In this document: positions 46,622-58,599 of the stretch, piece by piece
Layout of the letters: every line of letters starts with the position of its first letter
Position numbering within the stretch: position 1 is the stretch's first letter
From: Adiantum capillus-veneris
Taxonomy: Eukaryota; Streptophyta; Polypodiopsida; Polypodiales; Pteridaceae
Direction of reading: 5' to 3'
Length of the DNA stretch: 64,000 nucleotides
NCBI GenBank assembly: GCA_014529385.2
Contig: CM043971.1
Coordinates: forward strand, 31,391,209-31,455,208
The notes under the pieces: generated by a model
What the model saw: the letters and a program-made list of their open reading frames with translations, nothing else
What the model was told of the DNA's origin: nothing
Databases searched by the model: none
Position numbers and translations under genes: made by a program

Positions 46622-47960
46622 TTAAAGTGGCTCTGCAGGAAGCCATTGGCATTCTTCGACAGAGTGATTCTTATATTTAACAAGATATCTATGATATTGG
46701 GTACCGGTGCGTGTAGTAGTGACATCATGATCAATAATTGATTCTAGAAGTAATAATTCTTCATCATCTTCAAGTAAGGGTGGATCGTCAAAAACAGGTG
46801 CAATAGGTGGTGTACTTTTAAGTTTGCGCAATAAACTTACATGGAAAGAGTTGTGAATGCGACAGAGATGTGGAATGTCAAGCCTGTATGCATTGGGATT
46901 AATGGTTTCAATGATCTTGAAGGGACCAAAAAATCTAGGAGCTAACTTGACCTTGGGGTGCTTTTCAATGTTCTTTAAATGACGTTTTTCAATACGTAAC
47001 CAAACATAATCATTTAAATTGAACTCAATGAACTTACGCTTTTTGTTGGCTTGTGTTGTGTAGTGTGCTTTGGCTTTTTGGATAGCTGTAGTGACTTCTT
47101 GTAAAATGCGAGTGTGATCCTGTGCCTGGGTGTTAGCTGCAGGGACATTACTAGTGAGTGTGGTCAGAGGAATACACAACTTCTTACCATAGACGATCTC
47201 GAAGGGAGCTTTTTTAGTGGCGGAGTGGAGAGTGTTGTTGTAAGAAAATTGGAGGAGAGGAAGATGTTGGTCCCAATTTGCTGCATTGTCTATTGTGTAG
47301 GCCCTAAGGAGGTCAAGGATGGTACTATTGGTAGCTTCAGTCTGGCCATTACTTTCAGGGTGGAAAGCAGACGTGAAGTCCATTTTGGATCCTAAATTAG
47401 TGCACAGTGCAGACAAAAAATGATTGCAAAATCAACCATCACGATAAAAAATTAGTACTTTAGGAAAACCATGATGAGGGAAAATGTGATTTAAAAACAT
47501 TTTGGCATCTTGAGGTGCAGTGAGTCTTTTTACAGGGAATAAAATATGCTTGCTTACTAGACCTATCTACAACAGTCCATATCATATCATTGCGTGAAGA
47601 GGTGGGTGAAAAACGGGTAATAAATTCCATGGAAATCTCTTGACAAGGGCCCGTTGGAATAGGCAGGGGCATAAGAAGTCCACGAGTTCTACCATGGTGT
47701 CGCTTCACACGTTGGCAAACAATGCAGTGTGAGACAAAGTGTGCAACATTGTGCTTCATGTCATGCCAAAAGAAATAGTCAGTGCAAGCAGAGAGAGTGC
47801 TTTGAATACCTTGGTGACCCATATACTTTGGTGCATGCATCTCATGAATAGCAAGTTCTCTGAAGTGTGAAGTGACACAAGCGTTTGACGATAAAAGACA
47901 AAACCATTTGCAAAAGAATAGTCACCGACAGGCAAGTAATTATTGGCAACCAAATCAGAC
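46622..47960 (-). pseudogene. Element H integrase with chromodomain
   Basis: Zinc region HAPKYMGHQGIQ to CIVCQ at about 47840-47720. The first core block reads SMEFITRF, where SMDFITGLP is usual: catalytic Asp is Glu and the downstream Gly is lost. Frame breaks near 47500 and a stop near 47430 follow; the third core block HPESNGQTEATN is intact. The last frame, 47416-46622 (264 codons), runs through the GPFKII and FHVSLLRKL blocks and ends in a chromodomain (YHRYLVKYKNHSVEECQW). Inactive. Confidence 0.88.
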
Positions 47961-48900
47961 TAGGCATGTGAAAAATCCATATCAGTTTCATAAGCAGGAA
48001 CCATAGAATCAAAAGATTGATCATGAATTTCAGCAACAAAAAGATGATTAAGATACACCGATTGAATGTGGTGTGTGTAGCCGGTGGAGATGTAAAACCT
48101 TGAGGTGTTTGTCCAAATGTACGATGTTGTGGACCAAAATTAAAGACAGTGCGTGGAGGTGGTGCAAGACGTGGAGTAAGCAAAGCACGTGCAGGTGCAA
48201 AATGACGAGTGTGTGGTGCTTGATAATTATTGGGGTTATACCTGCGTTTATTATTGAAGCACGAGAAATTGTTGAAAGGAGGAGGTTGGTGTCGCGGTGG
48301 ATTAACTTGCAGCATATGTGTGATCGAATTGATCTCCTTCTCAGCATCATGTGCATAAGAAATAGCTTTGTAGAGAGTGGCTGGCTTCAAAGAATGTAGC
48401 TTGGCTTGAATACCCCGTTGAAGTCCATCTTCGTACTTGATTTGAAGCGTATCTTCAGGAACATCCTCCATCATGCGCAGGAGCAGTAGGTGTTGCCAAA
48501 ATCTGTCAGTGTATCGGCTCACTGTTTCGCCGTCTATCCAAGAGAAAGCAGACCAGGCACGGCGAGCCTACAAGTGGAATTGCGATGGGAGAAAGTTGTG
48601 CTTGATTTGGCTTTGAAATTCGAGCCAAGTGGCTGGGAATTGTGCACTGTTGCGGGTGACGTTCCACCAAAGTGAAGCCTTACCGATCATGTGGTTTGTA
48701 GCACACTTAATTTTATCCTTCTCGAAGAATGATTCGTCAGCAAAACAATCATCAAATTGACTAAGCCAAGAAAGAACAATGTTACCAATTTTGTAGCCAT
48801 CATATAAGGAAAAAGTGAAAGCGTGACGATTGATTTTTTGTTCTTTGCGGTCGGCTTGGTTGTCAAAGGTGGCCTTGAAAAATTTGGCAAGGCGTTCATC
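47955..48900 (-). pseudogene. Element H gag joined to post-RT sequence
   Basis: The gag body reads KIKCATNHMIGKASLWWN (about 48710), a stop near 48570, then DTLQIKYEDGLQRGIQAKL. It ends in a proline-rich stretch (FAPARALLTPRLAPPPRTV, about 48200). At about 48065 it passes straight into HLFVAEIHDQSFDS, which belongs to the linker before integrase. No zinc knuckle, PR, RT or RNase H remains, so some 2-3 kb have been deleted. Confidence 0.8.
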
Positions 48901-50356
48901 ATTGAGCTCAGCATCATGGTCGCATTTTTCGCGTTCAGCAAGTTGGTTTTGGAGATCTTGAACATCCTGCTAGAGAAGCTCGATTTGTTGATTGGTAGAG
49001 AGTGGGTCAAGCAGCAAAGAATCATTGGTCGGCATGATGCAGTACATGAAAATTGCGTGATGGTTTCCGCGATACCGGAGTCATAGGCGAGGTAAGATGA
49101 ATCGATGGCTTCGGCGAGGAGTTGCAAAGCAACGTGCTTCTGCTGGAATCTGCGGTGATTATTTGCGATGGGACAGACGTCGTCTTCTGTTCGCATCAAA
49201 TAGGGGTGATGTAATGGGGAGAAACCATCATATCATCAAAGAAATTGCCGAGGTTGAAGAGTGATGCTTTTTTTTTTCTTTTGGTTGTGGTTGTGGTTGT
49301 GCGACACCGGCCTGTAGGGTGTGTTTGTGTAGGGACGCTTAAGAGTAGGGTATGTAAGTGGTTCTTCAGAGGGCAGGACGATTGCAGAGCTGTAAGACCT
49401 GTGTGTGTGTGCAAGAGCCAAGGGGGTGAAAGGGGGAAATAATGCAGGTGCTGCAGGGTCGCTGGAGATCCAGAGGTACTTGGTGGCCGAGGACGATGAT
49501 GACAGAGGAATGTAAAGAATTGAAATGATGGTGTTTCATTTCAGTGCTACGTTTAATTCAGCACCAGCTCGATATGGTTCTATGCATGGAGTTTGAGAGG
49601 GAGTGCAATGCATGAGGGTCGTGCTGCAGCATGTGTGTGTGGTGTGTCTGTTAATTGTGTGTTTGCATGGTGGGTCTCTCAACGACCTTAAGTGGGTGGC
49701 ACTACCCCCTATCAAAGAGCAGTAGTCTCAGTGTCTAAAGTGTGTGAGCGTGAGACAAAGCTGTAGGAGTGGGTAGGTGTGTAGGTTCCAGAGAAGAGGG
49801 GTTGAAGAGAGTCGTGATTGGTGAACAGTAGCCCCGGCGGTATAGCAACTCGAGTGTGTGTGTGTGGGAGCGCCACCGAAGGATTATGCAAGGTGGAGAG
49901 CATTCTGGGTGGATGCATGGCATATGTGAAAAGTGTTGGAGAGTTGTGATATGCCTGCATGTGAATGCTGCCGACAGCTGGTTACGCTTGATGAGCCAGC
50001 TTGCTCATGGTCTGAGGGTGGTGCAGAGTGGGTGGCGGGTATGCCATGCAAGCGTATGCGGCTTCCTGCGCTGGCCTGTACCATAGCCTTGCACCTCTAA
50101 GCCGACGTCCTGTGCTGGCCTGCACGCTCGAGTTTTTTTTTCTTGGGTACATACAATGTGAAAATGATCAATTGCAAGACTGGTTTTGCATGCTTGCGCG
50201 AGCAAAGAGCATCCAAACCCTTGAGATGTCAAAATCCATTCTTTGCCTCGTCTTGCGTTGAGCTTATGTTTCCTTCGGGTTCTCAATGCCGTCTCCTTGC
50301 AAAGTTTGAGCATGCATAATTTCCTTTGCATGGGCCCTTGGTCTTTGTACATCTGC
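48901..50356 (-). other. Element H leader and gag start region
   Basis: A coiled-coil-like gag start may lie at about 49040-48850. The rest, with short GT and CA runs, has no recognised gene. Confidence 0.45.
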
Positions 50357-50430
50357 ATCTCCGTAGCACAACTGGTCGTGCTCCCTTTCTACACGAAGGG
50401 GATGATATGGGTTCGAATCCCATCGAAGAA
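50357..50430 (+). tRNA. tRNA-like cloverleaf (pseudo-tRNA) in H leader
   Basis: A D-arm GCAC/GTGC with AACTGGTC loop (from 50366), an anticodon stem CCTTT/AAGGG with 7-base loop CTACACG, and a perfect T-arm ATGGG-TTCGAAT-CCCAT (50407-50423) occur in the right order. The acceptor ATCTCCG (50357-50363) pairs with CGAAGAA (50424-50430) at 5 of 7 positions. The loop implies anticodon ACA, which is not used for Cys, and one extra base follows the D-arm, so a pseudogene or tRNA-derived structure is more likely than a working tRNA. Confidence 0.4.
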
Positions 50431-50600
50431 AATCTTCTATGCTAAGACAAGCAATTAAGATTTGATTGGAAAAATCACTACATATTTAAGAAAAAACGAT
50501 GGTTTGTAAGCATAATCATGTGAATTGGAAGTAGAGTAGCACTTATTAGTGTATGCATGTTTCTCCTTCGGGTTGAGAATCAAATGGAGCGTCGCCATGG

Positions 50601-50612
50601 GCTCTGATACCA
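50601..50612 (-). other. Element H primer-binding site (initiator tRNA-Met)
   Basis: Minus-strand TGGTATCAGAGC, one base from the 5' LTR; it continues CCATGG. Confidence 0.9.
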
Positions 50613-50613
50613 C

Positions 50614-50683
50614 TGTTGAGTACCAGGAAGTCGTGATGTCAAGAATTGCATATGCACGTACATGCTCCTCTAGACCAAAGATG

Positions 50684-50722
<39 letters not shown>

Positions 50723-51006
50723 ACAGCAATGGGTGCAATCATCCCCCCATGCCTAGAGTGAGCTGGCTTCCTCTAGGCATGTATTTATATTATTTTTTCA
50801 AAAAGGGACACTCATAAATGAGGCTATTTACATTCTACTTTGGGGATAAAGACTTTATTGAAATAACTAAATTGTTATTGACTTATTCCATGTCCTGCTA
50901 TCTGCTGTCAGCCACCTGATCATGACTCAGCTACCTTGACCTGCTACATCACGTACACATGATCATAATTGTTAGTATCTCACTTCTCAAAATCCATTCC
51001 ATAACA
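50614..51006 (-). repeat. Element H 5' LTR
   Basis: 393 bp, partner of 45752-46219, with the short form of the GA tract. Confidence 0.88.
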
Positions 51007-52030
51007 TGTGCATGCCAAGAAACACGCCATGGACCTCATTTGTTAGTAAAGCACCTGCTGCATGGTAGCTCAATGCTGACAACAACCCCTACAAGTGTGT
51101 ATCAATCATATGCACCTATGGTCCTCGTACTCATGTAGTTCCTACCCCTCCCATTGTTTCAACAACCTATGCTTTACAACCACAACACTGAAGCTCTTAT
51201 TTCCATGGGACCATATTGGCTAGCATTAGCATGTCACATCTGACGTCTGCTATGCCTAGGGACACACATATGAACTTTGGGCCGCCACATGGCACAACAC
51301 TGTACCAAACCTAGAACCCAAGGGCTTCCTATGCGCCAAGCCCAATGCCAATACCTACTCCACATGTAGTCTCTGGAGCGCCTTCACCCACGGTGCCTGC
51401 TCACTTAGGTGACTTGGCAACATTTGCTCAAGCTATTGGTCGATCTATTGCTGAGAATATGCATAACACGCCTGATAGAAAACCTAGAAGTAAGGTAGTA
51501 CAAATAGCCAAACTCACACAAAAATTTAGTGGAGACGGGGATGTGAGAAAGCATATTGAAGTGTTTGAACAAATATGCAATTCTCTAGGAGAACACAATG
51601 ACCTGCATAAGAGTAATGCTTTAAGCCTAACCTTAGTGGAAGGCAGGGGATTGGTATAGAACCCTAAGGGTGGAAAACAATTTACCGTACTCTTAGGAGA
51701 CTGTTCTTGAAAGAATACATACAAGAGGGAGTGCTTTGGGGTGCAGCCTCTCAGCTCCAGAAAGCCCAACAAGAGGAAGGAGAGTCGGTGAGAGACTTTA
51801 TTAGTCGCTTAAAGGATTTGAATTCTTGTTGTAATCCAAATGAGCGCTTCAATAATAATCAATTGCTTAATAGATTCATTAGGGGATTACGACATGAGGA
51901 TATCTACAATGGCCTAGTCATTAGAGGTATCACCACTCGGGAAGCAGTCACCACCAATGCGATCCAATTGGAGGATAATTTAATGATTCAAGGAGAAAGA
52001 GTGTCTGTTGAGCCTAAATCTTACTAGCTC
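51007..52030 (+). pseudogene. Element F gag, middle part
   Basis: After H the Pro/Thr-rich gag continues (RTHVVPTPPIVSTTY, about 51130), then the gag body: KVVQIAKLTQKFSGDGDV at about 51500, a stop at 51657, and GESVRDFISRLKDLN with FIRGLRHEDIYNGL (51780-51920), typical of retrotransposon gag. A stop at 52025 ends the frame. Confidence 0.75.
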
Positions 52031-52052
52031 ATAAGCATCGGGGCATCAGCCT

Positions 52053-53361
52053 ATGACCCTAAAGCCTATTGCTAACGAGCCAAAGATATCTGAGATGACT
52101 TTAGCATATCTCACCAAGGCCATTCAAGAGAGTCTTAGAGACAATCGCACTGCGAAAAACAATCATATGTATCCAAGAAGGGAACAACAATGGTGTTCAG
52201 TATGCTATGGTCCACATAGTACCAGTGAATGCCCTACTTTTAGAGGAAAATTCAATGTAAATTGCAATGCCTGTGGGAGGTATGGTCATCAAGCTAAGGA
52301 TTGCATAGTATTTAAGCGCATGATAGACAATAGACCCACCTTAGCATGGACACACACACCTCGAGTGCTTGCATTGGTGCCGGCTCTAGCTCTTGAAAAA
52401 ACGTCACAACACATGGTCTCTAGGGCCCAAAATGTTGTTCAAACAACACCCTTACCACCTCCAGTGCTAGGATCGCAACCACTACATCCGAGAATCACTT
52501 CTTTGAATCAAGTGGGTTGTGAGTCATCTATTGCTTGTTTGGAAGCCTGTGAGGAAGATATAGACCCTAATATTGCCTATGGGATTGATGCGCTTGAAGA
52601 AACTCTACAATACTACATGGAGGACTATTGGGGACAAGTCAAACCTATGTATCAAGTAGCCGCTCTTGCTGCAAGAGGCCAAAATATCAATTACATTGCC
52701 AAGAGACCACCTCTTCAATGCTATGAGTGTGGAGGTCCACATCTTGTAGCCGAGTGTCCTATTAGGCTACAAAAGAACGCCACACTAATTCAAACCAATC
52801 AAGCGAGCCACGTCTACAATGTCGATACTCATGTGTAATCGATGTGGCATAGATCATTTGATTTCCCAATGTCCAAATAATCCAAATGCGCCAAAGATCA
52901 CGCCATTAAACTTGATTGAGGTTACAAAGGAGCCATCACAAAGTACAGCTATGGTACCAGTAAATGTACTCACACAATGGATGCTCCAAAAACAAAATTA
53001 TATTTTTGAAGAAAGAGACACGGCATCAATTTCCCAATCTCAAAAAAATAAGAAAACACGAAGGAAGAGATCCCAAAAAGCAGCGAAGTCAGACCCCTAT
53101 TCAAAGACCAACATAGGGACTGGTCACGACCCCACATATATGAACAACGTTGAAGAGGATTCCGATTCAGGTGAAACCATGAAGACCAAAATGACCACTA
53201 AGAAAGAAACCAACAAGGAAGATCATCATGAGCCACAATGGCCAGGATCCAAGAAGAAGATAGGAACTTATCCAAACCCTACAGAGGAGATCGAGCGGGT
53301 CAAGCAATCAAGGAGTTTGGTAGAAGATACCCAAAGGGATCTAGAGCCAGCACCTAGGTAG
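52053..53361 (+). pseudogene. Element F gag, nucleocapsid with four zinc knuckles
   Basis: Four Cys-His knuckles: CSVCYGPHSTSEC (52194-52232), CNACGRYGHQAKDC (52263-52304), CYECGGPHLVAEC (52719-52757) and CNRCGIDHLISQC (52834-52872). The second has the usual C-x2-C-x4-H-x4-C spacing; the others have x3 before His. The first three share one frame; the fourth lies in the next frame after a shift near 52815. Downstream (53030-53360) the protein is Lys/Arg- and Asp/Glu-rich. Nucleic-acid binding is expected from the knuckles. Confidence 0.8.
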
Positions 53362-53479
53362 ATCGAGATTACAAACACAGTGTTCCCTATGCAACAACAA
53401 CCTCAGAAAGTCCATAGACCCCTAGCCATACCTAGTGTCATCCAAGAAGAAAGTGACTGAAAGTCATGGGAAAGTGGCC

Positions 53480-54279
53480 GTACTCACTTCTTGTTGGGAG
53501 GAATGTTTACAGAGGGACCACCTAACCCTATCGAAGAAATGGAGATCCCATTTTCCCCGCGTCAAGGGACGGCAACGCAAAAGGTGCCATTAAATATTGC
53601 CAAATTGATGGATTTCATGGCTTTCGAAGTTAGAACCACCATCATGTCCAAACTATGAGGAGACCTTGAGCTATTCTTAGCTCTTTGAGCTTTCCTCAAT
53701 GGAGAACTGAAGGTTAGGCTACCACAATTTGCACTGATGGATGGAGTTAGGGGGATGCCAATAGAGAAGAAAGACTTAGATCCACAACCCAACCTAGATG
53801 AGAACTCTATTGTAGAAATACCTGTTAATAGGTTGGGACAATACTTTGAGGGAGATGAATCCAATGCAACCATGCCAATTACTACCAAGGGATTAACTAT
53901 GAAGGGAACCCTTGATGGTGGCGTTGGAGTTAACATTGTGACTAAAAATTGTTGGGAAACTATGGGAGGACCTCACCTTAGAACCACAACTATAGTAGTA
54001 AACATGGCCAATGGGTCTATTGCTAAACCTATTGGGATGCTAGAAGATCTCAAGATTAAGGTCTTTGGACATAAAATTAGAATTACCTTCATTGTTATGG
54101 ATTTCTCCAAGCACACTATGGCATCCAAAATGATCTTAGGACGTCCTTTCATGTGGGAAGCAAAAATGGTGCATGACTGGTCTAAAAACCATGTCTACTT
54201 GCAGTTCCAAGATTCTGTCATTCAAGTGGATCTTGTAAATTGGTCGAGCACATCCTCTAGGAAACAGGTTTATAATTGA
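53480..54279 (+). pseudogene. Element F protease
   Basis: The frame open from 53737 carries the aspartic protease block TLDGGVGVNIVTKNCW at about 53907 (DGG in place of the common DSG/DTG) and the second block MASKMILGRPFM at about 54118. Upstream 53560-53700 reads in the same style with stops. It would cleave the gag-pol polyprotein. Confidence 0.75.
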
Positions 54280-55230
54280 TCATAGATCTGATGCCACAGT
54301 TCACTCAGTCCCATTGCAGTATTATTACATGTGTAAAGCGGACACTGATGTTGGGGAAAATTCTCCTTATATGGATGTACTACCTGGGATGATTGAGTCG
54401 GACATGTGGATTGGGTCCACCTAGCAGAAACCATAAACACTTGGGAAAAGAAGGGGACAACTGGGTAACACCTGAGGGGGATGAAATGCCACCACTCGTA
54501 CCCTTAATATGCTAGAAGCAATGCATATAGCTTCTGATGACCTACAAGATGAAGGTCTGACTGACATTGGAACCAGTAGCGTCTCACAAGGCTATACCCA
54601 CACGATTTGGGGTCAGAATCATCAATTGAAATTGATTCTGAGGACAAAGAATTTGAGTTGAATCTTAGTGTAAATGTGGAGAAAAACCATTCAAGGCCCA
54701 GTGGTACCCTAGATGACAATCTAACCAAGGGAGCAGAAGACACAAGTAGTAATTCATCTAGTGACTCTTCACTAGAGATCGGCCGTAATAAAAAATTAGA
54801 CAAGAAGAGTACGAGATATAAGAGGCGACGATATCGAGCAAATGTCCGTGCTAGAATAAATAAAAAGAAATCTACCGTAAAATGGCTTAATTGTATAGGG
54901 GCATGTGATGCTCATCAGAAGTTGGTAGATAATTGGGGTGAATACCTTCAAAGCATTATGTGGTGTAGTCCACAATCCATTGACATTGCACAACTAGAGG
55001 CTACAGAGAAGCCAAAGTTGAGCCATACCGTAAGGAGACAACAAAATTGAGAGTTAGCTCAACAAAAAAAGGAATTGGTAGTGAAATCACAGTCCATAGA
55101 ACAACAGGACCCCACAGACTTACACCCTGCACCTGAACATTTCAAATCCTACACCACAAAGGAATGTAAGGTTGTGTATACAAAGTCTCAAAGAAAACCT
55201 ATCAATGGAAGCAATGGAGTGTATGATGGT
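54280..55230 (+). pseudogene. Element F spacer domain between PR and RT
   Basis: About 300 codons with no match to known PR or RT blocks. It has a Ser/Glu/Asp-rich part (SESSIEIDSEDKEFELNL; TSSNSSSDSSLEIGR), a very basic run (KKLDKKSTRYKRRRYRANV, about 54797), then WGEYLQSIMWCSP. The same segment is conserved in the first array unit (42456-43400). The basic run looks like a nuclear or nucleic-acid signal; function unknown. Confidence 0.55.
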
Positions 55231-56165
55231 CCAATGATAGTTAAGGAAAGAGAGCTAGCAGACTCAGGAGAAAAGTCCAAACCTATTTTCATTGCCCAAG
55301 ATCTCACAGAGACTGAAGAGTGTGTACTTAAAGAACTTCTCAAGGAATTCAGGGATATATTTGCTTGGACATATCATGATATGAAAGGTGTTCCACCTTC
55401 CGTGGTGCAACACACAATCCCCATGAATAGCATGGCTAAACTAGTTCAACAACGACCCTACCCAATGAATCCTAAATATGCAAAGATCGTTCAAGAAGAT
55501 ATTGAAAAGCTTGTGAAATGCGGATTCATATACCCTATTGAGCACTCAAAATGGATGTCTCCAATAGTGATTGTGCCAAAAAGGAATGGAAAACTCAGAG
55601 TATGCGTGGATCTCAAGAAGGTCAATGCCGCCACTAGGAGGGACCATTACCCCTTGCCATATTCAGAACATGTGCTTGAAAGAGTTGCAGGGAAGGAAGC
55701 TTATAGCTTTTTAGATGGGTACTCTAGCTACAATCAAATCACAATTACACTAGATAACCAAGCTAAAACAACCTTTATAACCGAATTTGGAGTGTTCGCA
55801 TTTTGTGTTATGGCTTTTGGCTTAACCAATGCCCCTGCTACCTTTCAAAGATTAATAAACATTGTTTTTAGAGAATATTTGACGGAGTTTTGTAAAGATT
55901 TCTTAGATGACCTTTGTGTTTATTCCTCTTGGAAAGAGCATCTATCATGCTTACGAAAAGTTCATATTGTATCACATCTTCTTAAACCCTTTCAAATGCC
56001 AATTTTGGGTTAAACATGGAGTCATTTTAGGGCATATAGTGTCCAAAAATGGGATTTCCAGATATGAGAGAAAAATTAAAGCCATTGCTGAATTGTCACC
56101 ACCTACAAACTATAAAGGAGTTCAAAGGTTCATGGGCCATGTTGGTTATTACGACGGTTTATTTT
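55231..56165 (+). pseudogene. Element F reverse transcriptase
   Basis: RT blocks in order: KWMSPIVIVPKRNGKLRVCV (about 55550), [30 protein letters not shown], and the catalytic FLDDLCVYS (about 55903). A frameshift near 55925 moves the next block (HGVILGHIVSKNGIS) into another frame, which ends at 56165. Lineage text is Tat/Athila-like. Confidence 0.88.
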
Positions 56166-56560
56166 AAACTTTGTTGAGATAGCTCGTCCATTGTATAAAC
56201 TTCTTATTGAGTTTCACTGGACCGCGGAGTGTGACCATGCTTATGAGTCATTGAAAAAGACCTTGACAAGCACTTCCATTTTACGAGTGCCCGATTGGAA
56301 TTCAATTTTCCATGTGCACATTGATGCATCAAATTTTGCTATTGGATGTGTTTTAGCTCAACCAGGAGAACATAAATTGGACTACCCCATTAGCTTTGCA
56401 AGTCGTCAATTGAATGATGCCGAGAGAAACACTATAGAGCGAGAAGGTTTAGTTATGATTTACGCAGTGAAGAAATTTTGCTACTACCTTCTTTTGCCAG
56501 TAAGTTTGTTTTCAATGTGGATCATCAAGCCTTGTTGTATCTAGTAAATGAAACTTATTC
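56166..56560 (+). pseudogene. Element F RNase H
   Basis: Open from 56191: FHVHIDASNFAIGCVLAQ with the first catalytic Asp, then PISFASRQLNDAERN and the Glu/Tyr region to 56544. A frame change separates it from YLVNETYSMGR downstream. Confidence 0.83.
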
Positions 56561-57150
56561 CATGGGAAGAATTACATGATGGTTGTTAATTCTCCTTGAG
56601 TGTGATTTTATCGTTGTGGTGAGACCTACTAAAAGATATGTCATGGTGGATCATTTGTCTTGCATACCCAATGGTGAAGCCCCTACTGGAGTCGATGATG
56701 AATTGCCTATTCCTAGTTGAAACCATACCTGAATGGAGTGAGAAGGTTGTGAACTTTCTAGTTAATGGTTTTTTACCCAAAGAGCTTTGTAAGGACATAG
56801 CAGGAACTCTCTATAGGCTAGGGAAGACTAGACGTTGTGCTCGTGAGGATGAGTATTTATACATAATGAAAGAAGCCCACATGGGTATATCCGGAGAACA
56901 TTTCTCAAGGGAACTAATAGCTAGAAAGGTGTTGCAATCAGGATTGCTGGCCTAACTTATTCAAAGATGCATCACTTTTTGCAAAAGGATGTGATGAATG
57001 CCAATGTTACAAGATCACACAATGAAAGGATAAGATGCCCCTACATTCTGTTAAAGTGACTCAACCATTTGAAAAATGGGGGTTGGACTTTGTTAACCCT
57101 CACGGCTCATGGACACCCTATCACCTACGATGGACGTTGTATTATTTACT
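56561..57150 (+). pseudogene. Element F integrase, truncated
   Basis: The linker and zinc region (EAHMGISGEHFSRELI, about 56870; CDECQCYKIT, about 56990) are followed by the start of the core, QPFEKWGLDFVNP (about 57063). The sequence then becomes LTR at about 57151; the remaining core with two catalytic residues and the polypurine tract are absent. Confidence 0.78.
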
Positions 57151-57280
57151 TGTAGAGTCAGGTACCGGGCTTGTTGGTCCAATAGGAAATGGGTAAGAGT
57201 GATCGTCGATGAGAGGCGCACTCTAACTGGAACATTCAAGGGATTAGTTGGCTAAGCATGGGCGCCCAAGTGTGAATGGG

Positions 57281-57290
57281 GTGAGCTCAT
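57281..57290 (+). promoter_or_regulatory. TATA box in F/G LTR
   Basis: CATATAAAAG near 57287-57296, about 120 bases before the GA tract, fits an LTR promoter. Confidence 0.5.
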
Positions 57291-57399
57291 ATAAAAGTCA
57301 ACTAAACCTAAAATTCACTTATTCTCTCATTTGTGCAATTGAAGAGTGCTCTTGCTCCATCTCCATCTTCTTCTTCTTCATCTCCTTGTGTGTGTGTGT

Positions 57400-57403
<4 letters not shown>

Positions 57404-57468
<65 letters not shown>
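57404..57468. repeat. (GA)n microsatellite in LTR
   Basis: About 65 bases, preceded by a short GT run. Confidence 0.95.
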
Positions 57469-57470
<2 letters not shown>

Positions 57471-57711
57471 CGATCGAGCATTGCAGTGGCACGACGGCGG
57501 CGAGGCAGTTGAGTGTGGCATAGCGGCGTCTCCCTCTTCTTCGCGGCGAGGAATCCTCCACGAAGCAAGCGTAGAGCGGTGAGTTGACACACCATCGTCA
57601 TCTTTGAGCTTACTAGTTTAGGCTTGTTGTGTGCTTGGAGCCATTTGTGGCTCGCATGCGGTGTATCGGCAAGTTCCTTGCATTGATACGTGCGACATAC
57701 GCACACATTTT

Positions 57712-57729
57712 TGGCGCCGTTGCGGGGGA
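57712..57729 (+). other. Element G primer-binding site (tRNA-Asp)
   Basis: TGGCGCCGTTGCGGGGGA, one mismatch to the complement of the plant tRNA-Asp 3' end. Confidence 0.85.
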
Positions 57730-58395
57730 TTGCCATACACTAAGCTTGAATGGCACTCTGTGCTTCTTTTGTGGTGCAATTTCAATTGTAGAAAAGGTAA
57801 GGAAGGAGGATGTGTGTGTTGAGAAGAGGGATTTGGTGTTATACTGTGTGTTTTTTTTGTTAATGGAGTTTTCAAAGGTACTGTGTTTATTCTCTGTGTA
57901 CTAAGGTTGTTAGTTTTCTGTGTACAATAAGTAGGAAGTAGATCTGTGAGAGCTAATAGACTGTGTTAGTGTGTAATAGTAGGTGTATTACTTAGAAGTA
58001 GGTAGATAGAGTGTGTGTGTGCTCTCGCGCAGGCCGCGGCGACCTTATCCTTTAAAAAAAAAAATCAAATTTTGTTTAAAAAAAAGGTAGGACCGGATCG
58101 GGAATATCTCCCAAACCCAAGGCCAGACCCAAGCCCAACCTCACGCTTAGACCTAGGCCTCAGTCACCTTTTAAAATTATGAATTTTAGCTTCACACGTA
58201 GCTAAAAATCGATTTTTTGAAGACCAACGGAATTTCAGATGCCCGAAAATTGTGCTATAAAGCACACAACGACCCTCTAAGTGATACGCTCGTTTCGAGC
58301 TATCACAACACTTTAATAAAAAAAATCAAACATTAAAAAAACATTAAAAATGTAAAAAACACGAGTGAAAACGGATGCTTAAAAAAGGTAAGCGG
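57730..58395 (+). other. Element G leader
   Basis: No gene seen. Stops in all frames near 58380 suggest that gag does not start before the I insertion. Confidence 0.55.
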
Positions 58396-58563
58396 TGTGA
58401 GTGGGATGAAAACACACACAGCGCCTCTATAACGACTCAACACACACTCTTGGAATGATACACACACACACTATGGAGCACCACTCGGCTTACACAACAC
58501 ACCTGGCCGAGACAGGGAACACACCTCTGGAGTGAGAGGAGAGAGACTATCCACTTGCCCACT

Positions 58564-58599
<36 letters not shown>

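Larger units (their letters stand above)
57151..57707 (+). repeat. LTR shared by array units F and G
   Basis: The right end GCACACA is followed by TTTT and a tRNA-Asp PBS. The 3' half matches 43405-43589. The left border is uncertain, set where integrase homology ends. It contains a TATA box and a long GA run. As it closes F and opens G, it is a single LTR between two internal regions. Confidence 0.72.

Noticed and set aside
50357-50430. Functional tRNA-Cys gene
   Set aside because: Anticodon ACA, weak acceptor pairing and an extra base argue against a working gene.
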